A stretch of DNA of 64,000 bases. Source: DASUBV01 sp963725175 (GTDB lineage Bacteria > Actinomycetota > Actinomycetes > Streptosporangiales > Streptosporangiaceae). Below, piece by piece: positions 28,872 through 38,349 of the stretch. Within the stretch, counting starts at the first letter, position 1; each line of letters starts with the position of its first letter. Below the pieces are notes generated by a model. The model worked only from the letters and a program-made list of their open reading frames with translations. It was not told the DNA's origin and made no database searches. Location: positions 4,588,001-4,652,000 of the forward strand of contig CAVRXH010000006.1 in assembly GCA_963725175.1 (NCBI GenBank), in the 5' to 3' direction. Position numbers and translations under genes: made by a program.

Positions 28872-29873
28872 TCAGTCGGCCGTCGCGGCGCCCGACCGGG
28901 ACCGGTTGATCACGATCGCGGCGAGCGAGTTGACGACAAGGGTGATGGCGAAGAGGGTCAGGCCCGCGGCCATCAGCGCGGACAGCATGTGCGCGGTCGC
29001 GACGCTCCAGACCAGCGCGATCAGCGCCGCGACGGAGTTGCCGCCGCTCTGCATGACGTGCCAGTTGAAGGTGTAGACCGGCGTGATGATCAGCAGCACG
29101 GCGATGGTCTCGCCCAGCGCGCGGCCCAGGCCGAGCATCGACGCGCCGACCACGCCGGCCCGGCCGAACGGCAGCACGACCGTCCTGACCATCCCCCACC
29201 GGGTCGAGCCGAGGGCGTAGGCGGCCTCGCGCTCGCCCTGCGGAGCCTGCGAGAAGACCTCGCGGGACAGCGAGGTGATGATGGGGATCGCCATCAGCGA
29301 GACCACCAGCCCCGCGATGATCGGCGACCCGACGAACGTGGACGGGCTGGCAGGGACGGTGATCCTGAGGACCGGGAGCCAGGACACGTGCCGGGAGATC
29401 CAGCCCATCGCCCCGACGGCGCGGGGCATCAGGAAGAACCGGCCCCAGATGCCGTAGATGATGCTCGGGATCGCGGCCATCAGGTCGATGACCGCGATCA
29501 GCGGCTTGCGCAGCCGCAGCGGCGCGTACTCGGAGATGAAGATCGCGGTGGCCAGGGCGACCGGGACGGCGATCAGCATCGCGATGACCGCGATCAGGAT
29601 CCCGTCGGGCAGGATGCCGCCGATCCCGAAGTCGTTGCCGGAGAAGATCCAGCTCTGCTTGGTCAGGAAGCCGAAGCCCTCGGCGCCCAGCGCCCAGCTG
29701 CCCCGGACGATGAGGAAGACCAGGATCATCCCGGTGATCACGAACACCGAAAGCCCCGCGCCGCGCAGCACCGCGTGGAAGACCAGGTCGCCGCGCGATC
29801 CGCGGGAGACGATCGCGCGCGGCAGGTCGTCGCTCGCCTCCGCTGGCGGAGCCGAGATCAGCGTGCCGGCCAT
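28872..29873 (-). CDS. pstC: Phosphate ABC transporter permease PstC
   Basis: 333 residues with six or seven membrane helices (SVFVITGMILVFLIV, ILIAVIAMLIAVPVALATAI, PIIAGLVVSLMAIPIITSL) and the permease loop YALGSTRWGMVRTVVLPFGRA. It pairs with PstA to form the phosphate channel. The ATG at 29873 is preceded by GGGAGGGGG; the in-frame start at 29915 would add an unlikely leader. It is the first gene of pstC-pstA-pstS-(sortase-like)-pstB and has a three-unit 11-bp repeat about 95 bases upstream, consistent with PhoP control. Confidence 0.95.
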   Translation of the reverse strand: MAGTLISAPPAEASDDLPRAIVSRGSRGDLVFHAVLRGAGLSVFVITGMILVFLIVRGSWALGAEGFGFLTKQSWIFSGNDFGIGGILPDGILIAVIAMLIAVPVALATAIFISEYAPLRLRKPLIAVIDLMAAIPSIIYGIWGRFFLMPRAVGAMGWISRHVSWLPVLRITVPASPSTFVGSPIIAGLVVSLMAIPIITSLSREVFSQAPQGEREAAYALGSTRWGMVRTVVLPFGRAGVVGASMLGLGRALGETIAVLLIITPVYTFNWHVMQSGGNSVAALIALVWSVATAHMLSALMAAGLTLFAITLVVNSLAAIVINRSRSGAATAD

Positions 29874-29965
29874 GACAAATGCCCCCTCCCATGCGGAAAC
29901 GGCCGCGCTGCGCACCGTGGTGCTCGCTCAGCCGAATGCATACTCATTGACTTGGATTTATGCGG

Positions 29966-29994
29966 CGGTAACGGCGGATTGACGAGAGGCGAAC
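29966..29994 (-). promoter_or_regulatory. Putative PHO box upstream of pstC
   Basis: Read on the minus strand there are three 7-base units, GTTCGCC, GTCAATC and GTTACCG, at exactly 11-bp spacing (29988-29994, 29977-29983, 29966-29972). Streptomyces PhoP binds 11-nt direct repeat units with a GTTCACC core; the first unit matches 6 of 7 bases and the other two 4 of 7. An AT-rich stretch follows towards pstC. Confidence 0.6.
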
Positions 29995-30006
29995 AGGTGA
30001 CGACGT

Positions 30007-30041
30007 GCGTGCTGCGCGGGCACGAGACCCGCGCAGCACGC
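30007..30041 (-). terminator. Hairpin terminator after the upstream binding-protein gene
   Basis: A perfect 14-bp stem (arms 30007-30020 and 30028-30041) with a 7-base loop lies 22 bases past the stop of the binding-protein gene and before the pstC control region. It separates the two phosphate-related transcripts. Confidence 0.85.
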
Positions 30042-30062
30042 GCGTTCTGGGGACTTATCCGG

Positions 30063-31238
30063 TCAGGAACCCAGCCCGCACAGCGGCGTGGTCAGGAACC
30101 CGTAGTCGGTGATGATCTTCTTCGCGGACTTGCTGCCGCAGAACCAGCCGTGCGGCGAGTGGGAGATGGTGGCCGAGGCGAAGATCGGCTCCAGCCGGGT
30201 CGGGATGTTGTCCTTGGTCTTGGCCCACCAGACCACGTCGTACAGCGGGCGCAGGAACAGGGCGTTGAACTTGGAGTTGATCTTCGTCTTGGTGCCCGTG
30301 CCGGTCGTCGGCGAGACCTTGCTGATCTTGCCGAGCGCGAGCTTGCCGTGCTCGTTGCGGCCGAACTCGTTCTGCGTCTTCTTCGGCTTCTTGCCGACCG
30401 CCGCGTCGTGGTAGCGCTGCGCGATGTACTTGCCGACCGAGTAGGGCACCAGCAGGTCCTTGGCGTACTTGCCGGAGAAGATCTTCGCGGTGCCCTCGTT
30501 CTGCTGCACGGTCACGGTGTCGCTCAGGTCCACGCAGCCGCCGGCCGAGGACAGCCCGAGCGCCTTCAGCCAGAACTTGGCGACGCCCGTGGTCGGCGGC
30601 GGCAGCAGCGCGACGATCGGGGCGTTCTTGCCGCCCAGGTCGGCCCAGTTGTTGGCCGGGGCGGAGCCCTTGGCGGGGACGGTGCAGCTGTAGATCTCGG
30701 CGAGCTGCGCGGGGGTCAGGCTGGCGGGGGCGTTGCTGCCCGGCTCGGTCGCGTAGGTCTCGGCGTCCTCGGCCAGCCGGACGTAGAGCACACCGTTCGG
30801 GCCCTTGACCGGGTCGGTCGCGGTCCGCGGGCTGGCCGCGCGGGCGAAGTCCAGGCAGCGGTACTTCCCGTCCTTCACCGGGGTCTCGAACGCGGTCAGC
30901 CCGGCACCGGTGCCGTCCGGTCGCGGGATCTTGCCGCAGCCCGACTTGGTCCTGACGGTGCTGGTCAGGTCGGTGGGGTCGTTGGGGGGAGTGGCGTCGA
31001 AGCTGTAGATCCAGGGGTGGGTCTTGTTGTGCGTCTTGTGCGCGGCGTTGTAGGCCACCGAGAGCTGGTCAAGCAGGGTGTCGTCGGTGTCCGCGCCGAC
31101 GCCCACGATGTCGTAGCTCCGCGGCGTCACGGCCTTGCCGTGGCTATTCACCGGGTCGGCCAGCGCCGGCGCGGCGGCCAGCGCGGTCAGCGCTGCCGTC
31201 ACGGCGCCCAGCGCCACCAGGCTCCTGAGCTTGTGCAA
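30063..31238 (-). CDS. Secreted phosphate-binding-like protein, orphan copy 1
   Basis: 391 residues with a signal peptide (LVALGAVTAALTALAAAPALA) and a periplasmic-binding-like fold: SYDIVGVGADT, LDQLSVAYN, the cluster LAEIYSCTVPAKG, NNWADLGGK and LVPYSVGKY. Four or more Cys probably form disulphides. It is clearly related to the protein at 59360-60520 (shared SYDIVGVG, HKTHN, WADLGGK, HGWFC, DYGFL). The TTG at 31238 follows GGGAGGAAC and matches the start context of that paralogue; longer frames to 31292 lack such support. Position upstream of pstC and a PHO-box-like repeat suggest a phosphate-starvation role. Confidence 0.8.
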   Translation of the reverse strand: MHKLRSLVALGAVTAALTALAAAPALADPVNSHGKAVTPRSYDIVGVGADTDDTLLDQLSVAYNAAHKTHNKTHPWIYSFDATPPNDPTDLTSTVRTKSGCGKIPRPDGTGAGLTAFETPVKDGKYRCLDFARAASPRTATDPVKGPNGVLYVRLAEDAETYATEPGSNAPASLTPAQLAEIYSCTVPAKGSAPANNWADLGGKNAPIVALLPPPTTGVAKFWLKALGLSSAGGCVDLSDTVTVQQNEGTAKIFSGKYAKDLLVPYSVGKYIAQRYHDAAVGKKPKKTQNEFGRNEHGKLALGKISKVSPTTGTGTKTKINSKFNALFLRPLYDVVWWAKTKDNIPTRLEPIFASATISHSPHGWFCGSKSAKKIITDYGFLTTPLCGLGS

Positions 31239-31358
31239 GTGTTCCTCCCGCTCGTCAGGCAGCCGGGGCGAGGCGCACGCGGCACCCGGCATCCCGGCCG
31301 GCCTTGGTAAGTACCCCCAATTCCTATGGAAATAGTAGATTTAAGCAAGAGGGCGGCA

Positions 31359-31375
31359 GGTAAATTCTTGGTAAA
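31359..31375 (-). promoter_or_regulatory. Putative PHO box upstream of orphan binding protein 1
   Basis: On the minus strand TTTACC occurs twice, 11 bp apart (31370-31375 and 31359-31364), in an AT-rich stretch about 120 bases before the TTG start. Extended by one base, each unit matches the GTTCACC core at 5 of 7 positions. The same region contains no gene. Confidence 0.5.
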
Positions 31376-31399
31376 GTCAGTAGGTTAGCTAGGTATAGC

Positions 31400-32120
31400 T
31401 CAGCCGGACTGGATGACCAGGTAGGCCTCGGCCAGGCGGCCCTCGGGCAGGCCGCCGCGTGCGGCGGCCTGGCTGGTGAAGCCGCGTACCCGCTCGTTCG
31501 AGCTCGACGGGGTCGGAGATCTGGCTGGCGTGGCGGCGCAGCGCGGCGATCTTCCGGGCGAAGGTATCGGTGATGTCCACGTAGTGCGTCGGCTCGGGGC
31601 TGCCCGCCACCCAGGTCTCGCGCACCGTCCAGGGCTCGAGCCCCTCGTCGGCCAGCAGCTCGGGGAACGCGAACGGGTTGCGGGAGTCGGGGTACACCGC
31701 GTCGAGCGCGGCCGAGCCGACGGCCCGGTGGTCGGGGTGGCTGACGCCCGGCCTGGCGTAGACGCGCTCGGGCGACTGGCAGAGCACCCGGTCTGGCCTG
31801 ACCCGCCTGATCACCGCGGCCAGGTCCCTGCGCAGCTCAAGCGTGGCCTCCACCCGGCCGTCGGGGTAGCCAAGGAAGTGCAGGTCACGCACGCCCACCT
31901 CGGCCGCCGCGGCGGTCTGCTCGACCTGCCGCAGCTTGGCCATGTCGGCGCGCGACACACTGCGGTCGCTGCCGCCGGCGTCGCCGTCGGTGGCGATGCA
32001 GTAGGTGACCGCGATGCCGGCGTCGGTCCAGCCCGCGATGGTGCCGGCCGACCCGAAGTCGACGTCGTCGGGGTGGGCGGCAATGACCAGGATCCGGCTG
32101 ACCTCAGCGTCGTCAAGCAC
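31400..32120 (-). CDS. PIG-L/MshB-family N-acetyl-sugar deacetylase, one frameshift near the end
   Basis: Zinc-dependent LmbE-like deacetylase; relatives remove acetyl groups from GlcNAc-inositol (mycothiol), mycothiol conjugates or other N-acylated sugars. Motifs: zinc ligands AAHPDDVDFG, ATDGDAGG, and SHPDHRAVG, with VDITDTFARKIAAL near the end. The frame breaks at about 31496: removing one base gives LEERVRGFTSQAAARGG, then AEAYLVIQSG and a TGA at 31400, the normal family ending; the unshifted frame runs into Arg/Pro-rich nonsense ending at 31389. The GTG at 32120 begins LDDAEVSRILVIAAHP. Substrate cannot be decided from sequence. Confidence 0.88.
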
Positions 32121-32188
32121 GTGCCGATCTTACGTGGCCGCCGCGCCGTCCCCGGCGGCGGCGGCCACGCGCCCGCGGCAGTCCCTTA

Positions 32189-33613
32189 CTAGTCCAGCGA
32201 GGACATCACGTGCTTGATCCTGGTGTAGTCCTCGAACCCGTACATCGACAGGTCCTTGCCGTGGCCGGACTGCTTGAAGCCGCCGTGCGGCATCTCGGCG
32301 ACCAGCGGGATGTGGGTGTTGATCCAGACGCAGCCGAAGTCAAGCCGTCGGGAAACCCGCATCGCCCGGCCGTGGTCGGAGGTCCACACCGAGGAGGCCA
32401 GGCCGTAGTCGGTGCCATTCGCCCAGCGCACGGCCTCGTCCTCGTCGCTGAACCGCTGCACGGTGATGACCGGGCCGAACACCTCGTTCTGGATGATCTC
32501 GTCGTCCTGGCGCAGCCCGTCGACCACGCTGGCCTCGTAGAAGTAGCCCCGGTCGCCGGAGCGGTGCCCGCCGGCCAGCACCCTGGCGTGGTCGGGCAGC
32601 CGGTCGATGAACCCGGACACCCGGTCTAGCTGATTCGCGTTGTTCAGCGGGCCGAAGTCGGCGTCCAGCACGTCAGGGCCGGCCACCGTCTGGCTCTTGG
32701 CCTGCTCGACCAGCGCCGCGACGAAGTCGTCGTGCACCCGGCCGCCGGCCAGCACCCTGGTGGCCGCCGTGCAGTCCTGGCCGGCGTTGAAGTAGCCGGC
32801 GATGGCGATGGCCTCCGCGACCTTGGCCGGGTCGGCGTCGTCGAAGATCACGACCGGCGCCTTGCCGCCCAGCTCGAGGTGCACCCGCTTGAGGCTGGCC
32901 GCGGCGGCGGCCGCGACCTCCTTGCCCGCCCGGACGCTGCCGGTGATCGACACCATCTGCGGTACCGGGTGCTCGACCAGCGCGCGGCCGGTGTCCCGGT
33001 CGCCGCAGATCACGTTGAACACCCCGGCGGGCAGGTGCTCGCTCATCAGCTCGGCCATCAGCAGCGTCGAGGCGGGCGTGGTGTCCGACGGCTTGAGCAC
33101 CATCGTGTTGCCTGCCGCCAGGGCGGGCGCCCACTTCCAGACGGCCATCATCATCGGGTAGTTCCACGGCGTGACCGCGGCGCAGACCCCGATCGGCTCC
33201 CGGCGGATGAAGGAGGTAAAGCCGGACATGTACTCGCCGGCCGAGCGGCCCTCGAGCATCCGCGCGGCGCCGGCGAAGAACCTGATCTGGTCCACCATCG
33301 GCGGGATTTCCTCGGACAGGGTCAGCGCCATCGGCTTGCCGGTGTTCTGCGACTCGGCGGCGACCAGCTGGTCGGCGTGGGCCTCGATGGAGTCGGCGAT
33401 GCGCAGCAGCGCCAGGCTGCGCTCGCCCGGGGTGGCGTCCCGCCAGCCCTCGAAGGCGTCGGAGGCCGCGGCGAAGGCCGCGTTGACCTCGTCCTTGCCC
33501 GATACCGGCGCGGTAGCGAACACCTCGCCGGTGCTGGGATTGATCAGGTCGGCCTTGGTGTCGTAGGACATGTCGGTCCACTGACCGCCGATGAAGTTAC
33601 GCAGGTCGTCCAT
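32189..33613 (-). CDS. Aldehyde dehydrogenase, gamma-aminobutyraldehyde type
   Basis: 474 residues of the NAD(P)-dependent aldehyde dehydrogenase superfamily. Visible: TPWNYPMMMAVWK, the base in HLELGGKAPV, and the nucleophile Cys in AGQDCTAATRV. Sequence around these motifs is most like PatD/PuuC-type aminobutyraldehyde dehydrogenases, which oxidise the aldehyde from putrescine to GABA. The start follows GGAAGG. It lies just after the saccharopine-dehydrogenase-like gene on the same strand and near two amino-acid/polyamine permeases, which supports a role in polyamine or amino-acid catabolism. Confidence 0.9.
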   Translation of the reverse strand: MDDLRNFIGGQWTDMSYDTKADLINPSTGEVFATAPVSGKDEVNAAFAAASDAFEGWRDATPGERSLALLRIADSIEAHADQLVAAESQNTGKPMALTLSEEIPPMVDQIRFFAGAARMLEGRSAGEYMSGFTSFIRREPIGVCAAVTPWNYPMMMAVWKWAPALAAGNTMVLKPSDTTPASTLLMAELMSEHLPAGVFNVICGDRDTGRALVEHPVPQMVSITGSVRAGKEVAAAAAASLKRVHLELGGKAPVVIFDDADPAKVAEAIAIAGYFNAGQDCTAATRVLAGGRVHDDFVAALVEQAKSQTVAGPDVLDADFGPLNNANQLDRVSGFIDRLPDHARVLAGGHRSGDRGYFYEASVVDGLRQDDEIIQNEVFGPVITVQRFSDEDEAVRWANGTDYGLASSVWTSDHGRAMRVSRRLDFGCVWINTHIPLVAEMPHGGFKQSGHGKDLSMYGFEDYTRIKHVMSSLD

Positions 33614-33660
33614 GGCTAAGCCTTCCGTTCAAGCCCAAGTCTTTGCGGTCGCGGGCGGTG

Positions 33661-34873
33661 TCACTTACCCGCGGGCGTGCGCTCTTCGCAAGCCCACGGA
33701 GATCCGTAGTCGGTCAGCAGGTCGAGGAACGGCTCGGCGGGCAGCGCCTCGGGCCCGAGCACGCCGGTCCCCGACCAGGCGCCGGTGTCGATCAGCTCCA
33801 GGGCCACGACCGGGTTGACGGCGGTCTGCCAGACCACTGCCTGCGAGCCGTACTCGGCCATCGACCAGTCGTTGTCCACCACGTGGTGCAGGTACACCTC
33901 GCGCGGCCCGCCGTCGGTGCCGGTGCCGGTCACCCAGGTCCCCGCGCAGGTCAGGCCGGTCATCTTGTCGCCCAGCGTGGCCGGGTCCGGCAGGCAGGCG
34001 GCCACCACGTCGCGCGGCGAGACGCTGGAGCCGCCGACGCTGACCGGGTCTGTGCGGTCCAGGCCCAGCTTGTGCAGGGTGCGCAGGACGCCGATGAACT
34101 CCTCGCCGAGGCCGTACTTGAAGGTGACCCGGCGGGCCGGCACCCAGCGCGGCATCAGCAGCACTTCCTCGTGCTCGACGTTGACGCACTCGACCGGGCC
34201 GATGCCGGCGGGGAAAGTAAAGGTCTCCGGCTCGCTGAACGGCTCGGTGGTGTACCAGCCGCGCCCGTCCTCCCAGACTACCGGCGGGTTCAGGCACTCC
34301 TCGATGGTGGTCCAGATGGAGAAGGTCGGCGCGAAGTCGTAGCCGGCCACCTCCAGGTTCGCGCCGTCCCGGACGCCCAGCTCGTCGATGCTGCTGAACA
34401 GCCTGTCGGCGGCATACCGGGCGAACACGTCGGACAGGCCCGGCTCGACGCCGATCCCGGCCAGCGCCAGCCTGCCCGCCTGCTCCCATTCCCCGGCCAG
34501 CTCGAACTGCTCGTCGCCGAGCTTGACGCCGGTCTTGGCGTAGGGCGCCTGCGGGTCGGGCCTGGACAGGGACATCGCCATGTCCAGGTAGTGCGTGCCC
34601 GCGCGCAGCGCGGCGCGGAATAGCGGCATGACGAACCGCGGATCCGTGGCGTTCATCAGCACATCGCAGCCGTGGGCGCGGAGCAGCTCGGCGGTGGCCT
34701 GCTCGTCCCGCGCGTCTAGCCGGACCGCGGTGTAGCCGTCCTTGGCCGCGGCCGCGCGCTGTGCCCGGCCCAGGTCGTAGTCGGCGACGACCAGCTCGGC
34801 GAACGGTCGGCGGGCGGCGATGCGGGCAAATGCCGTGCCCGACTCCGCCGGCTCCGACCAGGAGAATGCGCAT
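33661..34873 (-). CDS. Saccharopine dehydrogenase family oxidoreductase, one frameshift
   Basis: About 404 residues. A Rossmann start (RILLVGAGGVG) lies in one frame and the rest (TAFARIAARRPF, ADYDLGRAQRAA, then NATDPRFVMPLF and LAGIGVEPGLSDVFARYAAD) in another; deleting one C from the CCC at 34838-34840 joins them. Family members act on saccharopine, carboxynorspermidine or related amino acids with NAD(P). The 47-base gap to the aldehyde dehydrogenase suggests an operon; divergent from it is an APC permease, so the set may import and degrade a polyamine or basic amino acid. Confidence 0.82.
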
Positions 34874-35020
34874 AGCGGCGATCTTAGACCCGGGCCACCT
34901 CGGAACCAACGGGACCAGTCGCGATACCTACCCGTTACAACTGAAATCGTTGCCCAGTAGCACAATCAGTGCTAGAACCGTTGCACAGGGGTCAGCATTC
35001 CGTAGCCAGGAGGGTGGGGC

Positions 35021-36580
35021 ATGGCGACGACTGCGCCGCAGCTGCAACCGATGGAAGAGTCCATCAGCAAGGGGCTCAAGGGCGGCGCCCTTGGCCTGAT
35101 CTCCAGCACCGTGATGGCGACCGCGTCGGTCGCCCCCGCCTACAGCCTCGCCGCCACCCTTGGCTTCGTGGTGCTGGCGGTGGGCCTCAAGGCACCCGCC
35201 GTCGCCGTGCTGGCGTTCGTGCCGATGATCCTGACCTCGATCGGCTACAACGAGCTGAACAAGGCGGACCCGGACTGCGGCACCACGTTCACCTGGGCGA
35301 CCAGGGCGTTCAGCCCGGGCATGGGCTGGGCGGGCGGCTGGGCCATCGTGGCCGCCGACGTCCTGGTCATGGCGAGCCTGGCGCAGGTGGCCGGGCAGTA
35401 CATCTTCCTGCTGTTCAACGCGAACGGCATCGGCGGCAACCCGGCCAGCGGCTGGGTGCTGCTGCTCGGGGTCCTGTGGATCGTCGCGATGACGTATATC
35501 TGCTACCGCGGCATCGAGATCTCGGCCAACATGCAGAAGGCGCTGCTGGCCATCGAGGTCGTCATGCTGCTGGCGCTGTCGGTGACCGCGCTGGTGCGGG
35601 TCGGCGACGGAAATCACCCGGCGGTCTCGCTGCACCCCAGCGCCGGCTGGCTGGACCCGTTCGGGCTGCCGTTCGGCGCGTTCGCCAGCGGCCTGATCCT
35701 GATGGTCTTCATCTACTGGGGCTGGGACACCGCGCTGTCGGTGAACGAGGAGACCAAGGACCCGGCCAAGACGCCCGGCAGGGCCGCCATGCTGTCCACC
35801 CTGATCCTGCTCGTCACCTACGGCGTGGTGATCTTCGCGGCGCAGTCGTTCGCCGGCATCGGCGCCAAGGGCATCGGCCTGGCCAACCCGAATCATTCGG
35901 GCGACGTGCTGTCGATCCTCGGCGGGGCGGTCTTCGGCCACGGGGCGGTCGGCGAGACGATGTCGCACCTGCTGATCCTGATGGTGCTGTCCTCGGCGGC
36001 GGCCTCGACCCAGACCACCATCCTGCCGACCGCGCGGACCACGCTGTCCATGGCGACCTACAAGGCGCTGCCTGCCTCGTTCGCCAAGATGCACCGCCGC
36101 CACCTGACCCCCACCACCTCCACGGTGGTGATGGGCGGCATCTCCATCGTGCTGTACGCGGCGATGAACTACATGTCCAAGGGCAACGTCATCTCCGACG
36201 CGGTGACGAGCTGCGGCATCTTCATCGCGTCGTACTACGGGCTGACCGGATTCGCCTGCGCCTGGTACTACCGGCGGAACCTGACCAGCAGCATGCGGAA
36301 CCTGTGGATGCAGGGCATCTTCCCGGTGCTGGGCGGGCTGATCCTGTACTTCCTCGGCGGCTGGAGCCTGTGGGAGGACTGGGACGTGGCGACGGGGAAC
36401 AGCTACACGATGTTCACGATCCCCGGCCTGCACTGGCAGGTCGGCGGGGTCTTCGTGATCGTGTTCCTGACCTCGCTGATCGGGCTCATCGCGTTCATCG
36501 TGCTGCGGATCAGCCAGCCGGACTTCTTCCGCGGCCTGACCCTGACCCGGACCACGCCCACCCTGGTGCCTGACGAGTAA
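35021..36580 (+). CDS. APC-superfamily amino acid/polyamine permease 1
   Basis: 519 residues with about 12 membrane helices. The N-terminus GLKGGALGLISSTVMATASV contains the unwound-helix substrate loop of the APC fold, and helix-6-like FIYWGWDTALSVNEETKDP is characteristic of this permease subgroup. The ATG follows GGAGGGTGGGGC. It shares most of its length with the next gene, including the closing TLTRTTPTL.PDE, so the two are tandem duplicates. It is divergent from the saccharopine-dehydrogenase-like gene with a 147-base shared promoter region. Confidence 0.93.
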   Translation: MATTAPQLQPMEESISKGLKGGALGLISSTVMATASVAPAYSLAATLGFVVLAVGLKAPAVAVLAFVPMILTSIGYNELNKADPDCGTTFTWATRAFSPGMGWAGGWAIVAADVLVMASLAQVAGQYIFLLFNANGIGGNPASGWVLLLGVLWIVAMTYICYRGIEISANMQKALLAIEVVMLLALSVTALVRVGDGNHPAVSLHPSAGWLDPFGLPFGAFASGLILMVFIYWGWDTALSVNEETKDPAKTPGRAAMLSTLILLVTYGVVIFAAQSFAGIGAKGIGLANPNHSGDVLSILGGAVFGHGAVGETMSHLLILMVLSSAAASTQTTILPTARTTLSMATYKALPASFAKMHRRHLTPTTSTVVMGGISIVLYAAMNYMSKGNVISDAVTSCGIFIASYYGLTGFACAWYYRRNLTSSMRNLWMQGIFPVLGGLILYFLGGWSLWEDWDVATGNSYTMFTIPGLHWQVGGVFVIVFLTSLIGLIAFIVLRISQPDFFRGLTLTRTTPTLVPDE

Positions 36581-36604
36581 CCGGCGCCGATCGCGCCACC
36601 GCGG

Positions 36605-36687
36605 TCCCCCCGGATCCCCCCGATTGCTAAGAGTCACCAATCTTAGATTGGGTATCACTCTCGGTAATCGGGGGACTTCCGGGGGGA
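36605..36687 (+). promoter_or_regulatory. Nested inverted repeat in the leader of permease 2, covering its ribosome binding site
   Basis: Two paired arms nest: 36605-36614 with 36678-36687 (10 bp perfect) and 36617-36625 with 36666-36674 (9 bp perfect). The loop carries a further palindrome, CCAATC-TTA-GATTGG (36637-36651). The right outer arm contains the G-rich Shine-Dalgarno sequence just before the ATG at 36694, so folding of the leader would hide the ribosome binding site. The DNA palindrome could alternatively be a repressor operator. Confidence 0.6.
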
Positions 36688-36693
36688 TTAAGC

Positions 36694-38259
36694 ATGGCAA
36701 CGACCGGTTCAGCAGGCGCGTCGCAGGAGCAAGAGGTAGACAAGGGACTTAAATCAGGTGCCCTTGGCCTTATCTCTACGACCATTATCGCGACCGCGTC
36801 CGTCGCGCCCGCCTACAGCATCGCCGCGACGCTGGTCTTCGTGGTCGGCGCGGTCGCGCTCCAGGCGCCGGCCGTGGCGGTCCTGGCCTTCGTGCCGATG
36901 CTGCTGACGTCGATCGGCTACAGCGAGCTGAACAAGGCCGACCCGGACTGCGGGACGACCTTCACCTGGGCGACCCGCGCGTTCGGCCCGCGGACCGGCT
37001 GGGCGGGCGGCTGGGCGATCATCGCCTCCGACGTCCTGGTCATGGCCAGCCTGGCTCAGGTGGCCGGGCAGTACGGCTTCCTGCTGTTCAACGCCAACGG
37101 CATCGGGTCCAACCCGACCAGCGGCTGGGTGCTGCTGGTCGGCGTGCTCTGGATCGTGGTGATGACCTACATCTGCTACCGGGGCATCGAGGTCTCGGCC
37201 AACTTCCAGAAGGTGCTGCTCGGCATCGAGCTGGTGATGCTGGTCGTGCTGTCGGTCACGGCCCTGGTCAAGGTCGGCATCGGGCACGCCCCGAAGGGCA
37301 GCCTGACGCCGAGCTTGTCCTGGTTCAACCCCTTCCACATCACAAGCTTCAGCGCCTTCGCCAGCGGCATCATCCTGATGGTCTTTATCTACTGGGGCTG
37401 GGACACCGCGGTCGCCGTCAACGAGGAGACAAAGGACAAGAACAAGACCCCGGGCCGCGCGGCGATCCTGTCGACGCTGATCCTGCTGGTCACCTATGCG
37501 CTGGTGATCTTGTCGATGGAGTCCTACGCCGGCATCAAGACCACGGGCAACGGCCTCGGCAACGTGGCCAACGCCGGCGACGTGCTGTCGGTCCAGGGCG
37601 GCCTGGTGTTCGGCACGTCAGGCTTCGGCTCGTTCCTCACCCACCTGCTGCTGCTGATGGTGCTGTCCTCGGCGGCGGCGTCGACCCAGACCACGATCCT
37701 GCCGACCGCCCGCACCACGCTGTCGATGGCCGTCTACAAGGCGATCCCGCCGTCGTTCGCGAAGATCCACCGCAAGCACCTGACGCCCAGCGTGTCCACG
37801 CTGGTGATGGGCGCGATCTCGATCCTCGTCTACGTCGCCTTCAACTACTCCTCCAACGGCATCGGCGTGATCGCCGACGCGGTGATCGCCATCGGCCTCT
37901 ACATCGCCTTCTATTACGGGCTGACCGGGCTGACCTGCGCCTGGTACTACCGCAAGAACCTGACGAGCAGCGCGCGCAATCTGTGGATGCAGGGCATCCT
38001 GCCGGCCGTCGGCGGCCTGATCCTGTTCTTCCTCGGCGGCTGGAGCATCTGGCTGGACTATGACGTGGCCACCGACAACGACTACACCAAGTGGACGGTG
38101 CCGGGCATCCACTGGGAGATCGGCGGCGCGTTCGTCATCGCCGTAGGGGCCGCGCTCATCGGCCTGCTCGCGTTCCTCTACTGCCGGTTCGTCTACCCGG
38201 CTTTCTTCAAGAAGCAGACCCTCACCAGGGCAACGCCGACGCTCGCTCCGGACGAGTAG
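36694..38259 (+). CDS. APC-superfamily amino acid/polyamine permease 2
   Basis: 521 residues, about 12 membrane helices, closely similar to the preceding permease: LKSGALGLISTTIIATASVA, VFIYWGWDTAVAVNEETKDK, SSAAASTQTTILPTARTTLS and the same C-terminal pattern. The strongest differences lie in the extracellular loops around residues 200-230 and 275-310, where substrate preference could diverge. It is separated from permease 1 by 113 bases containing a long inverted repeat, so it is probably controlled independently. Confidence 0.93.
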   Translation: MATTGSAGASQEQEVDKGLKSGALGLISTTIIATASVAPAYSIAATLVFVVGAVALQAPAVAVLAFVPMLLTSIGYSELNKADPDCGTTFTWATRAFGPRTGWAGGWAIIASDVLVMASLAQVAGQYGFLLFNANGIGSNPTSGWVLLVGVLWIVVMTYICYRGIEVSANFQKVLLGIELVMLVVLSVTALVKVGIGHAPKGSLTPSLSWFNPFHITSFSAFASGIILMVFIYWGWDTAVAVNEETKDKNKTPGRAAILSTLILLVTYALVILSMESYAGIKTTGNGLGNVANAGDVLSVQGGLVFGTSGFGSFLTHLLLLMVLSSAAASTQTTILPTARTTLSMAVYKAIPPSFAKIHRKHLTPSVSTLVMGAISILVYVAFNYSSNGIGVIADAVIAIGLYIAFYYGLTGLTCAWYYRKNLTSSARNLWMQGILPAVGGLILFFLGGWSIWLDYDVATDNDYTKWTVPGIHWEIGGAFVIAVGAALIGLLAFLYCRFVYPAFFKKQTLTRATPTLAPDE

Positions 38260-38349
38260 CCGGTCCGCGAGCCGCCGGGCCTGGAACCGGGCCCCGGCGG
38301 GTCGCCGCGGCCGCCCGCGGCTGTCGGCGGTAGCGCCTAGGCTGGGCGG

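Noticed and set aside
28260..31310. 1,016-codon plus-strand open frame opposite pst genes
   Set aside because: Product is Arg/Gly/His-rich low complexity, the normal antisense shadow of high-GC genes.
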